Shown here piece by piece: positions 54,129-63,260 of a DNA stretch of 64,000 nt. The DNA is from Luteimonas marina. Lineage in GTDB: Bacteria; Pseudomonadota; Gammaproteobacteria; Xanthomonadales; Xanthomonadaceae. A model generated the notes under the pieces. That model worked only from the letters and a program-made list of their open reading frames with translations. It did not search any database and was not told the origin of the DNA. Position 1 is the first letter of the stretch. Every line of letters begins with the position of its first letter. The translations under genes and the position numbers were made by a program. The stretch is from contig NZ_VOHK01000004.1 of assembly GCF_007859325.1 (NCBI RefSeq), forward strand, positions 310,001 through 374,000, in the 5' to 3' direction.

Positions 54129-55802
54129 TCACCGCCTCGTCCGGCGCGGATAGAGCGGCGGCAGCAGCGACGTTCCCTCCGCTGCCGCTGGCGCCGCATC
54201 GCGCCAGCGCGGGCCGCCGGCGAAGGTTTCGCGCAGGGCGGTGCGCGCGCCTGCCATGTCGCCGTCCGCCCAGCGCGCCTGCTGCAGATGCGCGATCGCG
54301 TCACGCTGCGCCGGCTCGGCGAGCCGCTGCGACAGTGTGTCGAGGTCCGGTGCGGTCGGCGATGCGAGTCCGCACAGGGCCTGTTCGATTTCCCCCGCGT
54401 CGCCAACCTGCAGCACGCGCTGCAGGTCGCGCAGCGAGGTGGCCGGCGCAGCGGGCCCTGCTGCAGATCCGTCCGGCGCTGATCGCGGCCTTCGAGGCAG
54501 CCATCCCGACGCCCGTTCGCGCAGCGCCCACGCCAGCGTGGCAAGCCACAGCAGCGCGAACGCCAGCGCGATCCACGGCCACCTTCCGCCGCGCCATGCT
54601 GCGCCTGCATCACGCCGGGCGTCGAACGCCTCGTGGCCGGCGACGTCCGGCGCCGCGCTGCCCGCCGCCACGTCGAGATTGATCTCCGGCAGCGACGCGG
54701 TGCGCGCAGTCCCGGCGCGCACGTCCCACCAATCCTGCCTCGGGCCGGGAATGCGCAGCGCGCCGGCGCGCACGGGCACGATCGAGAACCGGCGCGTGAC
54801 CTTGGTGCGCAGGCGACCGCGTTCGAAACGCTCGTCGACCTGCGGCGGTTCTGGAAACACCTGCGCGCCGTCGATCGCGGGCAGTTGCAGTTCCGGCAGC
54901 TGGCTGGCGGCGGCGCCGTCCGCGCTGAGCTCCACGTCGATCGTGGCTGCCTCGCCCGCGCGCAGCGACTGCGGCGTGGCGAGGTAGCGCAGTTCGAGGC
55001 CGTGCAGCGGCAGCCAGGGCTGCGGCGCGGCGTCGGGCACCGGCCTGACCTGCAGGATCCGCGGCGCGCCGCTGGCGCGCAGCGCGCGGCGGCCGCTGCC
55101 GAACACGTCGTCGAAGAAACCGCCGACGCCCGTGCCTTCGAAGCGCGCGCCGGGAATCGCCAGCGTGCCGCTGCGCTCGGGCACGATCACGAAGCGCCGC
55201 TCGACCACGGTGTAGCGGCGACCGCCGATTTCGCGGCTGAACTGCAGGTCGCTGCCGACGCGCTGGATCGCGGCGCCCTCCGGCGGCGGCTGGTCGAGCT
55301 GTCCCGACACCAGCGGCATCGCGTAGTACAGGCGCAGCGTGTAGCCGATCGACTGCTGCACGTAGGGATCCTGGCTGTCCGCCTCGGCTTCGATGAACAC
55401 CGGCTCGCCCGCCCGCGCCGGCGCGGTCGACGCGGGTACGACCACCAGCGGCAGCGGCTCGGTGGTTTCGCTGCCCACGCGCAGCGCCGGGATCGTCATC
55501 AGGCCCTCGCGCCGCGGCTGCAGCGCGACCGCGAACAGCACGCGCGCACGGCGCTGGCCGTTGACGACCTCGACGCCGCGGCTGCTGCTGTGCCCGCTGA
55601 GCACGAAATCCGGCACCAGTCCATCGTAGTCAGGCGCCTGCGCGGTGGCCTGGTCGGTCTCGATGTTGAGCGTCGCGGTTTCGCCGACCTCGATGCGGTC
55701 GCGATCCAGCCACGCGCGCGTGGCCGCCTGCGCGGGCTCGAGGCAGGCGGCGCACAGCAGGCACGCGACGATGGCAAGCCAGGCGACGACGCGTCCGCTC
55801 AT
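54129..55802 (-). CDS. batD: BatD-like oxygen tolerance protein
   Basis: A 557-aa envelope protein with a signal peptide (VVAWLAIVACLLCAACLEPAQA). The periplasmic part contains BatD repeats of beta-sandwich type (ATRAWLDRDRIEVGETATLNI, QSIGYTLRLYYAMPLVSGQL, RYLATPQSLRAGEAATIDVEL). A transmembrane helix near 435-455 (WPWIALAFALLWLATLAWAL) is followed by a cytoplasmic tail. The ATG overlaps the stop of the preceding gene by four bases. It is the last gene of the moxR-bat operon. Confidence 0.88.
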   Translation of the reverse strand: MSGRVVAWLAIVACLLCAACLEPAQAATRAWLDRDRIEVGETATLNIETDQATAQAPDYDGLVPDFVLSGHSSSRGVEVVNGQRRARVLFAVALQPRREGLMTIPALRVGSETTEPLPLVVVPASTAPARAGEPVFIEAEADSQDPYVQQSIGYTLRLYYAMPLVSGQLDQPPPEGAAIQRVGSDLQFSREIGGRRYTVVERRFVIVPERSGTLAIPGARFEGTGVGGFFDDVFGSGRRALRASGAPRILQVRPVPDAAPQPWLPLHGLELRYLATPQSLRAGEAATIDVELSADGAAASQLPELQLPAIDGAQVFPEPPQVDERFERGRLRTKVTRRFSIVPVRAGALRIPGPRQDWWDVRAGTARTASLPEINLDVAAGSAAPDVAGHEAFDARRDAGAAWRGGRWPWIALAFALLWLATLAWALRERASGWLPRRPRSAPDGSAAGPAAPATSLRDLQRVLQVGDAGEIEQALCGLASPTAPDLDTLSQRLAEPAQRDAIAHLQQARWADGDMAGARTALRETFAGGPRWRDAAPAAAEGTSLLPPLYPRRTRR

Positions 55803-57595
55803 GGTGTGTCCCTCATGCCGTTGCGCCGTTCGTATTCGAGGCGGAAGCGCGCGCGCAGCAGGCCGCCCGGATCGTCGGGCACGCGCCGCAGCCAAGCTTC
55901 GCCGGCCTGCCGGCGCTCGCGCTCGGCCTCGGTTTCCGCGCGGTCCGGATCGCCGGCGGCGGTCTCGCCATCGTCCGCCGGCTGCGCGGCCTGCTGCAGC
56001 GCCTGCTGCATGCGCTGGCGCTGGGCCTCGTCGGCGTCGCGCTGCGACGGCTCGTCGGCGCCCTGCCGCGACGGCGGCTGCGATGGCGAACCTTCCCCGC
56101 GCTCGTTGGCTCGCGAGGTCTCGCCATCCTGTTCTTCCTGCGGCGTCTCGGAAGGATCGCCGCGATCGTCGCCCTCCCGCGAATCCCCCTGCTGCGAGGG
56201 CGACGCCTCATCGCCATCGGACTTGCCGCCACCGGACTGCTCGTCGTCCGCATCCGGCTTTTGCCGATCCTGCCCCGGACCGGGCGGCGGCTTGCGCTGC
56301 ATCGCCGCCGCCACCGCCGCACGGTTGGCGATCGCGTCCTCCATCTCCGGCCGCTGCCGCAGCGCCTCGTCGTAGGCCTGCAGTGCCTCCTCAAGGCGCC
56401 CGGCCTTCGCCAGCGCGTTGCCGCGATTGTAGGCCGCGTCCGCACCCGGCAAGGCGCGCCACTCGCGCTCCGCGTCCTCGTACTTGCCGGCGCGGTAGGC
56501 CTCGATGCCCTCTCGCATGCGCGCATGCTCGACCTGGTCGGCGCGGCGCCAGGGCGTGCCCGCCACCGGCTCCGCGGCCTGCAGCGGCGGAAGCGGCAGC
56601 AGCAGGCACACGGCGAGCACCGCAACCGCGGCGCCGCGACGGAACGCGAGCAGGCCCAGCAGCATCAGCGGCAGCAGCAGCCAGTAGCCCTCGTCGCGCC
56701 ACGCGCGCGTGCCGGACTGCAGCTGGGTCGCTTCGCCGGCTGCCGAGCCGGTGTCGAGCACGCCGAGCGCGGCGAGGTCGCCATCGCCGGTCGACAGCGC
56801 GGTGTAGACACCGCCGCCCGCGGCCGCGGTGCGGCGCAGGGCCCCGGCGTCCAGGCGCGAAGGCTGCAGGCTGCCGTCGCGCGCACGGTAGGTCGCGCCG
56901 CCCGGCCTGCCGACACCGATCACCGACACCCGGAATCCCGCGACGGCGGCGCGCGCGGCCGCTGCGATCGCCGCCTCGTCCGCGCCATGCGCCAGCAGCA
57001 GGATGTCGCCCTTCGCGTAGCCCGCCTGCGCCAGCAGCTGCATCGCCGCCTCGATCGCGCGGTCGGGGCGATGCCCGTCGACCGGCATCACGTCCGGCGC
57101 CAGCGCGTCGAGGAAGATCGCGACGTTGGCGCCGTCATCGGTCAGCGGCGCGACGGTGTAGGCGTCCTCGGAGAACGCGACCAGGGCGACATCGCCGCCG
57201 GCGCGCTCGCGCAGCAGGGTCGCCAGCTTCGCGCGCGCCTGCAGCAGGCGCGAGGGCGGCAGGTCGCCGGCGAGCATCGCGTCCGACAGATCGAGCGCGA
57301 CCACCAGCGCGCGCCCGCCCTGCTGCAGCGGCACCTCGCCCTGGCGCCAGCTCGGACCGGCGAGCGCCAGCACCGCCAGCGTCCACGCCAGCAACCGCAC
57401 CGCCAGTCCACCGATGCCGCGACGCGTTGCGCCACTTTCGATCAGATGCGGCAGCAGGTGCGCATCGACGTGGCTGCGCCAGACGCTGGCGCGACGCCGC
57501 TGCACCTGCCACCACGCCGCCAGCAGCGGCAGCGCGAACAGCGCCCACAGCCAGTGCGGGCGCAGGAAATGCAGCTGCGCGAAGGCCTCGCTCAT
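55799..57595 (-). CDS. BatB/BatC-like fusion: VWA domain plus TPR protein
   Basis: A 598-aa protein. Two N-terminal helices (FLRPHWLWALFALPLLAAWW and VRLLAWTLAVLALAGPSW) precede a VWA domain; two more helices at about 325-365 follow, then a TPR segment (YRAGKYEDAEREWRALPGAD, AYNRGNALAKAGRLEEALQAY) and a long acidic, Gln/Asp/Ser-rich tail. The metal site, normally DxSxS, reads DLSDA (102-106): the last Ser is Ala. The whole corresponds to BatB and BatC of other bacteria in one chain. Start ATG 57595 overlaps the batA stop. Confidence 0.9.
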   Translation of the reverse strand: MSEAFAQLHFLRPHWLWALFALPLLAAWWQVQRRRASVWRSHVDAHLLPHLIESGATRRGIGGLAVRLLAWTLAVLALAGPSWRQGEVPLQQGGRALVVALDLSDAMLAGDLPPSRLLQARAKLATLLRERAGGDVALVAFSEDAYTVAPLTDDGANVAIFLDALAPDVMPVDGHRPDRAIEAAMQLLAQAGYAKGDILLLAHGADEAAIAAAARAAVAGFRVSVIGVGRPGGATYRARDGSLQPSRLDAGALRRTAAAGGGVYTALSTGDGDLAALGVLDTGSAAGEATQLQSGTRAWRDEGYWLLLPLMLLGLLAFRRGAAVAVLAVCLLLPLPPLQAAEPVAGTPWRRADQVEHARMREGIEAYRAGKYEDAEREWRALPGADAAYNRGNALAKAGRLEEALQAYDEALRQRPEMEDAIANRAAVAAAMQRKPPPGPGQDRQKPDADDEQSGGGKSDGDEASPSQQGDSREGDDRGDPSETPQEEQDGETSRANERGEGSPSQPPSRQGADEPSQRDADEAQRQRMQQALQQAAQPADDGETAAGDPDRAETEAERERRQAGEAWLRRVPDDPGGLLRARFRLEYERRNGMRDTP

Positions 57596-58668
57596 GCCTG
57601 CGCTCCCGCATCCTCGCGACGCGCGCGACCGGGGATGCGCAGCGCCGACAGGCGCGGCGGCGGCAGCATCGCCAGCAGGCCGGCCAGCAGCGCGCCGGCG
57701 AGCGGCCACGGATAGCGCTCGATCTTCGGACGCACCTCCCGCCCCGGCCTGGCCACGGGTTCGAGCCGGTCGATCTCGGCGTAGATGCCGGCGAGCTGGT
57801 CGGCGTCGCGCGCGCGGAACGCACGGCCCCCCGTGGTCTCGGCGATGCGCTGCAGCGTGGCCTCGTCGATCTCGACCTCGTTGCCGGGCAGTTGGATGCC
57901 GAACAGCGACATCGCGTCGCCATCGCCACCGAAGGCGACGGTGTGGATGCGCACTCTGTGCTCTCGCGCCAGTTCCGCGGCCTTCATCGGATCGAGCTGG
58001 CCGGCGGTGTTGACGCCGTCGGTCAGCAGCACCAGCACCTGCGAATCCGGCGCGCGCTGCCCGGCCTGCTGGCTGCGCAGGCGCTTGACCGCGAGCCCGA
58101 TCGCGTCGCCGATCGCGGTCTCGCGCCCGGCCAGTCCCACCACGCTGTCGAGCAGCTGGCCGCGCACGCTGTCGCGGTCGGGCGTCAGCGGCGCCAGCGC
58201 ATAGGCGCGCTGTCCGAACACGATCAGGCCGACGCGATCGCCGGCGCGGCGGTCGAGGAAGTCCGCAAGCACCGCCTTGGCGGCGGTCAGGCGATCAACC
58301 GTGCGGCCGCCCAGGCGCATGTCCTCCTCGCCCATGCTGCCGGACAGGTCGACCGCCAGCATCAGGTCGCGGCCGGAGGCCGGCGGCTGCACCACCTCGC
58401 CCAGCTGCTGCGGACGCGCGGCGGCGACGCACAGCAGCGTCCACGCCAGCCAGGCCAGCAGCGGCATGCGCCGCACGCCGCGCGCATCGCCCTGCAGGGT
58501 GATGTGTTCCAACCGCCGCCCCCAGGGCACGCGCAGGGCCGGCGCGTCCTGCCGCACCGGCGGCAGCGCCCAGCGCGCCAGCCACGGCACCAGCAGGGCC
58601 AGCAGCATCCACGGCCAGGCGAAGCCGGCGAACAGCGAGGCGATCCAGTCGGAGGCGGCGTCGATCAT
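57592..58668 (-). CDS. batA: BatA-like VWA membrane protein
   Basis: A 358-aa protein with N-terminal helices (FAWPWMLLALLVPWLARWAL and MPLLAWLAWTLLCVAAARP), a VWA domain with an intact MIDAS motif DLSGS (107-111), LVLLTDGVNT, and a C-terminal helix (WPLAGALLAGLLAMLPPPRL). It overlaps the DUF4381 gene and the next VWA gene by four bases on each side, so the operon is tightly coupled. Confidence 0.92.
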   Translation of the reverse strand: MIDAASDWIASLFAGFAWPWMLLALLVPWLARWALPPVRQDAPALRVPWGRRLEHITLQGDARGVRRMPLLAWLAWTLLCVAAARPQQLGEVVQPPASGRDLMLAVDLSGSMGEEDMRLGGRTVDRLTAAKAVLADFLDRRAGDRVGLIVFGQRAYALAPLTPDRDSVRGQLLDSVVGLAGRETAIGDAIGLAVKRLRSQQAGQRAPDSQVLVLLTDGVNTAGQLDPMKAAELAREHRVRIHTVAFGGDGDAMSLFGIQLPGNEVEIDEATLQRIAETTGGRAFRARDADQLAGIYAEIDRLEPVARPGREVRPKIERYPWPLAGALLAGLLAMLPPPRLSALRIPGRARREDAGAQA

Positions 58669-59123
58669 CGGCCCGGCGCCATCCAGTCGAGGAAGCGTGC
58701 GCGCGCGGCGATGCGCAGCGCTTCGACCGCATTCTCGTCAACTGCGGGCCGGAACGCGCCCTCGAGCAGCAGGGCGCCCGCTCCGCTTGCGAACACCGGC
58801 TGCGGCAGTCCGCTGTCCAGCAGGCGCAGCCAGGCGTCGCCATCGAGCGTGTCGGCGGCGGGATCGCGTCGCCGCGCCGCGCGCCGCAGCAGCTCCGAGA
58901 TTGCCGCAATCTTCTTCGCCGGCGTGTCCGCCGCGGCGACCGTCCCGTCGAACAGGCGCGCCGCGAGCCGCCGGCGTCGCGCACGTCGCCAGCGCCACCA
59001 CGCCAGCGCTGCGACGACCGCGAGCAGCACGCCGAACACGATCCACCAGCCCGGTGCAGGCGGCCACCACGGCGGCGCGGCCGGCTCGTGCACGTCGCGC
59101 AGCGGCAGCTCGAGCGGATTCAT
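58665..59123 (-). CDS. DUF4381 membrane protein of the Bat operon
   Basis: A 152-aa protein: MNPLELPLRDVHEPAAPPWW, the standard opening of DUF4381, then one transmembrane helix (PGWWIVFGVLLAVVAALAWW) and an Arg-rich cytoplasmic domain (SELLRRAARRRDPAADTLDG, FLDWMAPGR). Its start overlaps the DUF58 gene stop by four bases. It always accompanies MoxR/DUF58/VWA genes; its own activity is unknown. Confidence 0.9.
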   Translation of the reverse strand: MNPLELPLRDVHEPAAPPWWPPAPGWWIVFGVLLAVVAALAWWRWRRARRRRLAARLFDGTVAAADTPAKKIAAISELLRRAARRRDPAADTLDGDAWLRLLDSGLPQPVFASGAGALLLEGAFRPAVDENAVEALRIAARARFLDWMAPGR

Positions 59124-60001
59124 GCGCGTGCCGCTCCCGTGCTGCCGGGCAGCGGCAGCCACGACTGGCTCGGCGCATCGGCCGACAGGATCTCGACGCG
59201 TACGCCGCGCGCGCGCAGGAGTCCTGCCGCACGCTGCGCTGCGCCGGAGAACGCCTCCTGCCAGCGCTGGCGCTGCACGCCGGCGGCGAGATCGGGCTCC
59301 ACCCGCCGGCCCGCGCTGACGAAGGGCAGGCGCAGGCGCGGCGGCTCGCGCTCGAGCGGATCGTCGATCAGCAGCACGACGACTTCGTGGTGCATCGCCA
59401 GCGCCGGCCAGGCTTCGGCCGGCACCGGGGCGATGCTGCCGGCATCGGCCAGGACCAGCAGCCGCGATCCGGGACGCAGCAGCCGGCGGGCACGATCGAG
59501 CGCGACGGACAGCCCGGCATCGTCGCCCGGCGGTTTCGCGTACCAGCGCACCAGTGCATCGAGCACGCGCAGCGCGCCGCGCGGACCGCCGGCAGGCGGC
59601 ACCAGCGGCTCGCCGGTGCTGCCGCGCAGGGCCGCGACGCGGTCGCCGTCGCGGATCGCGGCCCAGGCGGCCACCGCCCCCGCGCGCGCCGCCTGCACCG
59701 ACTTGAAGCGCACGCGGGTGCCGAAGTACAGCTCGGGCGCGGTGTCGGCGACGATCAGCGTCAGCCGCTCGCGCTCGGCCTGGAACAATTTGGTATGCAT
59801 GCGCCCGCTGCGCGCGGTCAGGCGCCAGTCGATGTGGCGCGCATCGTCGCCCTGCGCGTACTCGCGCGATTCCGCATATTCCATCCCGCGGCCGCGCACC
59901 GGCGACGGCGCCGGCCCGCTGATGCCGTGGCGGCCACGCTTCGGCGGCCGCCGCGCCTGCGCCGCGCCGCGCAGGGCGACGAGTTCGGCGAGCGTCGGCA
60001 C
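59120..60001 (-). CDS. DUF58 protein of the Bat operon
   Basis: A 293-aa protein from the chosen GTG at 60001. The DUF58 signature is EYAQGDDARHIDWRLTARSG, followed by HTKLFQAERERLTLIVADTA and a VWA-like fold. The start is uncertain: the frame continues upstream through a family C repeat (read as SNHQSPITNHG) to GTG 60109 and TTG 60112, adding up to 37 residues, and none of these starts has a ribosome site. It lies between moxR and the DUF4381 gene. Such proteins are thought to act with MoxR in assembling or activating envelope complexes. Confidence 0.9.
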   Translation of the reverse strand: MPTLAELVALRGAAQARRPPKRGRHGISGPAPSPVRGRGMEYAESREYAQGDDARHIDWRLTARSGRMHTKLFQAERERLTLIVADTAPELYFGTRVRFKSVQAARAGAVAAWAAIRDGDRVAALRGSTGEPLVPPAGGPRGALRVLDALVRWYAKPPGDDAGLSVALDRARRLLRPGSRLLVLADAGSIAPVPAEAWPALAMHHEVVVLLIDDPLEREPPRLRLPFVSAGRRVEPDLAAGVQRQRWQEAFSGAAQRAAGLLRARGVRVEILSADAPSQSWLPLPGSTGAARA

Positions 60002-60007
60002 GATGCC

Positions 60008-60130
60008 GTGATTGGTGATGGGTGATTGGTGATTGGAAACAGCCGCCGCGGGCGATGCCTCGCCAGACACGCGCGTCCACGTCCCCGCCCTTGGCGAATC
60101 ACCAATCACCAATCACCAATCACCAATCAC
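60008..60130. repeat. Family C repeat between moxR and the DUF58 gene
   Basis: GTGATTGGTGATGGGTGATT at 60008 and a right arm of AATCACC units at about 60097-60130 flank some 60 unique bases. It lies in a tightly packed operon and covers the whole moxR-DUF58 gap and the upstream part of the DUF58 reading. Confidence 0.85.
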
Positions 60131-60135
60131 GGCAC

Positions 60136-61128
60136 TCACGGCAGCGGCACCTTCGACACCAGCTCCGCGACCAGCCGCTCGCCGTCCCAGCCTTCGGCCG
60201 TGGCCTCGTAGCTGGGCAGCACGCGATGACGCAGCACGTCGGCGGCCACGGCGCGCACGTCGTCGGGCGTGACGAAGTCTCGGCCGGCCAGCCACGCGCG
60301 CGCGCGCGCGCAGCGCTCCAGCGCGATCGAACCGCGTGGACTCGCGCCCCAGGCGATGCGCCGCGCCAGCGCCGCGTCGTAGCGGGCCGCGTCGCGCGAG
60401 GCCAGCACCAGTTCCACCAGGTAGCGCTCCACCGCCGGCGCCACGTGCAGCTCGAGCACCGCCGCGCGCGCCGCGAACACGTCCGCCTGCGGCATCCGCA
60501 CCAGCGCGCGCGCCGCCGGCTGCAGGTTCTCGCGCGCGCGTTCGCGCGCCAGCCGCAGGATCTCGGTTTCGGTCTCGACCTCGGGATAGCCGATGCGCAC
60601 GTGCATCAGGAAGCGGTCGAGCTGCGCCTCCGGCAGCGGGAACGTGCCCTCCTGCTCGATCGGGTTCTGCGTCGCCATCACCAGGAACAGCGGCGGCAAA
60701 GCGTAGGTCTGGCGGCCGACAGTGACCTGGCGCTCGCCCATCGCCTCGAGCAGCGCCGACTGCACCTTGGCCGGCGCGCGGTTGATCTCGTCGGCCAGCA
60801 GCAGCGAATGGAAGATCGGCCCCGGCACGAACTCGAACCGCGACTCCTGCGGCCGCCAGATCTCGGTGCCGGTCAGGTCGGCGGGCAGCAGGTCCGGGGT
60901 GAACTGCACGCGCGCGAAATCCGCCTCGATCCGGGCCGCCAGCGCGCGGATGGCCGTCGTCTTCGCCAGCCCGGGCGCGCCCTCGACCAGCAGGTGCCCG
61001 TCCGCCAGCAGCGCGATCAGCAGGCGCTCGACCAGCGCCGCCTGGCCGACGATCTCGGTCGCCAGGTCGTCGCGGAGGGCGGCGAAGGCGGCGTGCAGGC
61101 GGGGGATGTCGTCGCGGGAAGTGTCCAT
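60136..61128 (-). CDS. MoxR-type AAA+ ATPase
   Basis: A 330-aa ATPase. Walker A is GAPGLAKTT (50-58), Walker B LLLADEINRA, followed by ATQNPIEQEGTFPLPEAQLD with the sensor/arginine-finger region typical of MoxR. ATG 61128 (MDTSRDDIPRLHAAF) is chosen; the longer reading adds 11 residues. It is the first gene of the moxR-DUF58-DUF4381-batA-batBC-batD operon and probably acts as the chaperone that inserts metal or remodels VWA proteins. Confidence 0.94.
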   Translation of the reverse strand: MDTSRDDIPRLHAAFAALRDDLATEIVGQAALVERLLIALLADGHLLVEGAPGLAKTTAIRALAARIEADFARVQFTPDLLPADLTGTEIWRPQESRFEFVPGPIFHSLLLADEINRAPAKVQSALLEAMGERQVTVGRQTYALPPLFLVMATQNPIEQEGTFPLPEAQLDRFLMHVRIGYPEVETETEILRLARERARENLQPAARALVRMPQADVFAARAAVLELHVAPAVERYLVELVLASRDAARYDAALARRIAWGASPRGSIALERCARARAWLAGRDFVTPDDVRAVAADVLRHRVLPSYEATAEGWDGERLVAELVSKVPLP

Positions 61129-61241
61129 GCGGGGCCGTGGGGGCGAAACGTCAGCCCGCATTGGACCAGAGTCGCGCGGCTTGGTTCAGTGCCGGACGGC
61201 ACCCGGACTGCGGGAGCGGCTCATCACCGGGCCCGAACGAA

Positions 61242-61263
61242 GACGGGGCCCGAAGGCCCCGTC
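61242..61263. terminator. Hairpin after pilQ
   Basis: GACGGGGCC, CGAA and GGCCCCGTC form a 9-bp GC-rich stem with a tetraloop, 26 bases after the pilQ stop. There is no strong T run, so it is a weak Rho-independent terminator or a 3'-end stabiliser for the pil operon. Confidence 0.55.
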
Positions 61264-61289
61264 CGCGAACTTTGCCGTGCGGCCACCGT

Positions 61290-63245
61290 TCAGCGCTGCG
61301 CCACGCGCATCACCTTCGGCGTCACGAAGATCAGCAGCTCGGCCTTTTCCTTGCTCCTGCCGCGATTCTTGAACAGGTTGCCGAGGATCGGCAGGTCGCC
61401 GAAGAAGGGGATCTTCGACAATTCGCTGCGGTCACGGAACTCGTAGACGCCACCGATCGACACCGTCTGGCCGTCTTCCACCAGCACGGCGGTCGTGATC
61501 TCGCGCTTGTTGATCTGCGGCACCGAACCGAGGCCCGAGCCGACGCTGACGAAGCCGTCGATCTCGTCCTTCTTCAGCGCCATGTTCAGGAACACGCGGC
61601 CATCGTTGGTGATCGTCGGCGTGACCTTGAGCTCGAGCAGCACGTCCTTGAACTCGACGGTCGGGATGCTGTTGCTCTGGCCGCCGGTGACGGTCAGGTA
61701 GCCGACCTCCTGGCCCTGGCGGATCACCGCTTCCTTCTGGTTGCTGGTGACGATGCGCGGGTTGGAGACCACTTCGCCACGACCCTCCTCCTGCAGCGCG
61801 GAAATCTCCAGATCCCAGTCGATGGTGTTGCCGAGGATCGTCAGCGCCAGCGCGCCGGCACCGCCTCCCACCGGATTGTTGAAGACGAGACCGGTCGGGA
61901 ACAGATGCGACGGGATGACGTCGCTCGTCCCCTCGTTGGCAAGGTCGTTCGCGCGCTCCGCAAGGTCGTTGATGTAGCGGACGTTGCTGTCGAGCGAGCC
62001 GGAACCGACCACGCGGTCCTTGTGCCCGGTCAGACCGAACCGCGCACCGATGTCACGCGAGAACGATTCGTTGGCGATGACGATGCGCGCCTCGATGATC
62101 ACCTGATCGACCGGCTTGTCCAGCGCAGCCACCAAGCGCTTGATCTCGGCCACCCGCTGCGGGATGTCGATCGCCAGCAGGGTGTTGGTGCGGCGGTCGA
62201 AGCTGAGGCTGCCGCGCGCGGACAGGAAGCCGCGGCTCTGGCCGGCGCCGCCGGCACTGCCGCCGCCGCCCTGGCCGGTCTTGCTCTCGTCGGTCAGCAG
62301 CTTGGCGATGTCCTCGGCGTTGCCGTAGCTGATCGGGATGTACTCCGTGACCATCTCGGCGCGCTCTTCCAGGGCAAGACGGGCGTTCTCCTTGTCCTGC
62401 TCGAATTTCGCGATCTCCGACTGCGGCGCGACCCACACCACGTTGCCGCTGCGGCGCTTGTCGAGCGAGCGCGCCTGCAAGACGATGTCCAGCGCCTGGT
62501 CCCACGGCACGTTGATCAGCCGCAGGGTGACGTTGCCGGTGACGGTGTCGCTGGCGACGATGTTGAGATTCGACTCTTCGGCGATCAGCTGCAGCACGGT
62601 GCGTACCGGCACGTCCTGGAAGTTGAACGTCACCGGCCGCCCGCTGTAGGCGCGCGACGCCGAGGCCTGCGCGGTCGTCGTCGCGGCCGCGGGACTGCTG
62701 GCGCCCACGGCACGGTCCGCTGCCGCCGCCGCACGCGGCACGATCTCGACCACGTAGTCGCGACCGCTCTGGTAGGCCATCGACTCGAAGTTGCCCTGCG
62801 CGCTGAGCACGACCTGCGCGCCCTCGCCACCCTGGCGCGCATCGATGCGCTGCACCGGCGTGGCGAAGTCGGTGACGTTGAGCGGGCGCTGCAGCGCGGC
62901 GGGCAACGAGGCATTGCCGATGTTCACGATCACGCTGGAACCCTGGGTCCGCAGGTCGGGATTCGCACCCTCCCCGTCGAAGCGCAGGATCAGCTTGCCG
63001 GCGCCGCCATCCCCGCGCTTGAAGTCGACGGCAGAGACCGATACGACGCCGGGCACCTGCTTGGCCGGATCGGCGGACGCGACCTGCGCGACGGCAAACA
63101 GGCCGGGCGCGATCGCGCTTGCGGACGTGGGAGCACCCGCCGCGGCAGAGGCCGACAGCAGGCCGGCGACAAGGCCGAGCGCCAGGGCCTTGGCCGGGAA
63201 GGCCGGCCGGGCCGGTTGCGCACTACGCACTTTGTTGACGGTCAT
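61290..63245 (-). CDS. pilQ: Type IV pilus secretin PilQ
   Basis: A 651-aa outer-membrane secretin. A signal segment (ALALGLVAGLLSASAAAGA) and an AMIN domain (VVSVSAVDFKRGDGGAGKLI) are followed by N0/N1 domains (FNFQDVPVRTVLQLIAEESN, YIPISYGNAEDIAKLL) and the secretin core (VVSNPRIVTSNQKEAVIRQG, PQINKREITTAVLVEDGQTV, LPILGNLFKNRGRSKEKAEL). A Gly-rich insertion is at about 320. It forms the pilus exit pore and lies downstream of pilP. Confidence 0.97.
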   Translation of the reverse strand: MTVNKVRSAQPARPAFPAKALALGLVAGLLSASAAAGAPTSASAIAPGLFAVAQVASADPAKQVPGVVSVSAVDFKRGDGGAGKLILRFDGEGANPDLRTQGSSVIVNIGNASLPAALQRPLNVTDFATPVQRIDARQGGEGAQVVLSAQGNFESMAYQSGRDYVVEIVPRAAAAADRAVGASSPAAATTTAQASASRAYSGRPVTFNFQDVPVRTVLQLIAEESNLNIVASDTVTGNVTLRLINVPWDQALDIVLQARSLDKRRSGNVVWVAPQSEIAKFEQDKENARLALEERAEMVTEYIPISYGNAEDIAKLLTDESKTGQGGGGSAGGAGQSRGFLSARGSLSFDRRTNTLLAIDIPQRVAEIKRLVAALDKPVDQVIIEARIVIANESFSRDIGARFGLTGHKDRVVGSGSLDSNVRYINDLAERANDLANEGTSDVIPSHLFPTGLVFNNPVGGGAGALALTILGNTIDWDLEISALQEEGRGEVVSNPRIVTSNQKEAVIRQGQEVGYLTVTGGQSNSIPTVEFKDVLLELKVTPTITNDGRVFLNMALKKDEIDGFVSVGSGLGSVPQINKREITTAVLVEDGQTVSIGGVYEFRDRSELSKIPFFGDLPILGNLFKNRGRSKEKAELLIFVTPKVMRVAQR

Positions 63246-63260
63246 CTTGACTTCCCCTGA

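Noticed and set aside
60097..60130. Short-period AATCACC repeats that look like a small array
   Set aside because: The units are about eight bases with no spacers; they are one arm of the family C element, not a CRISPR.
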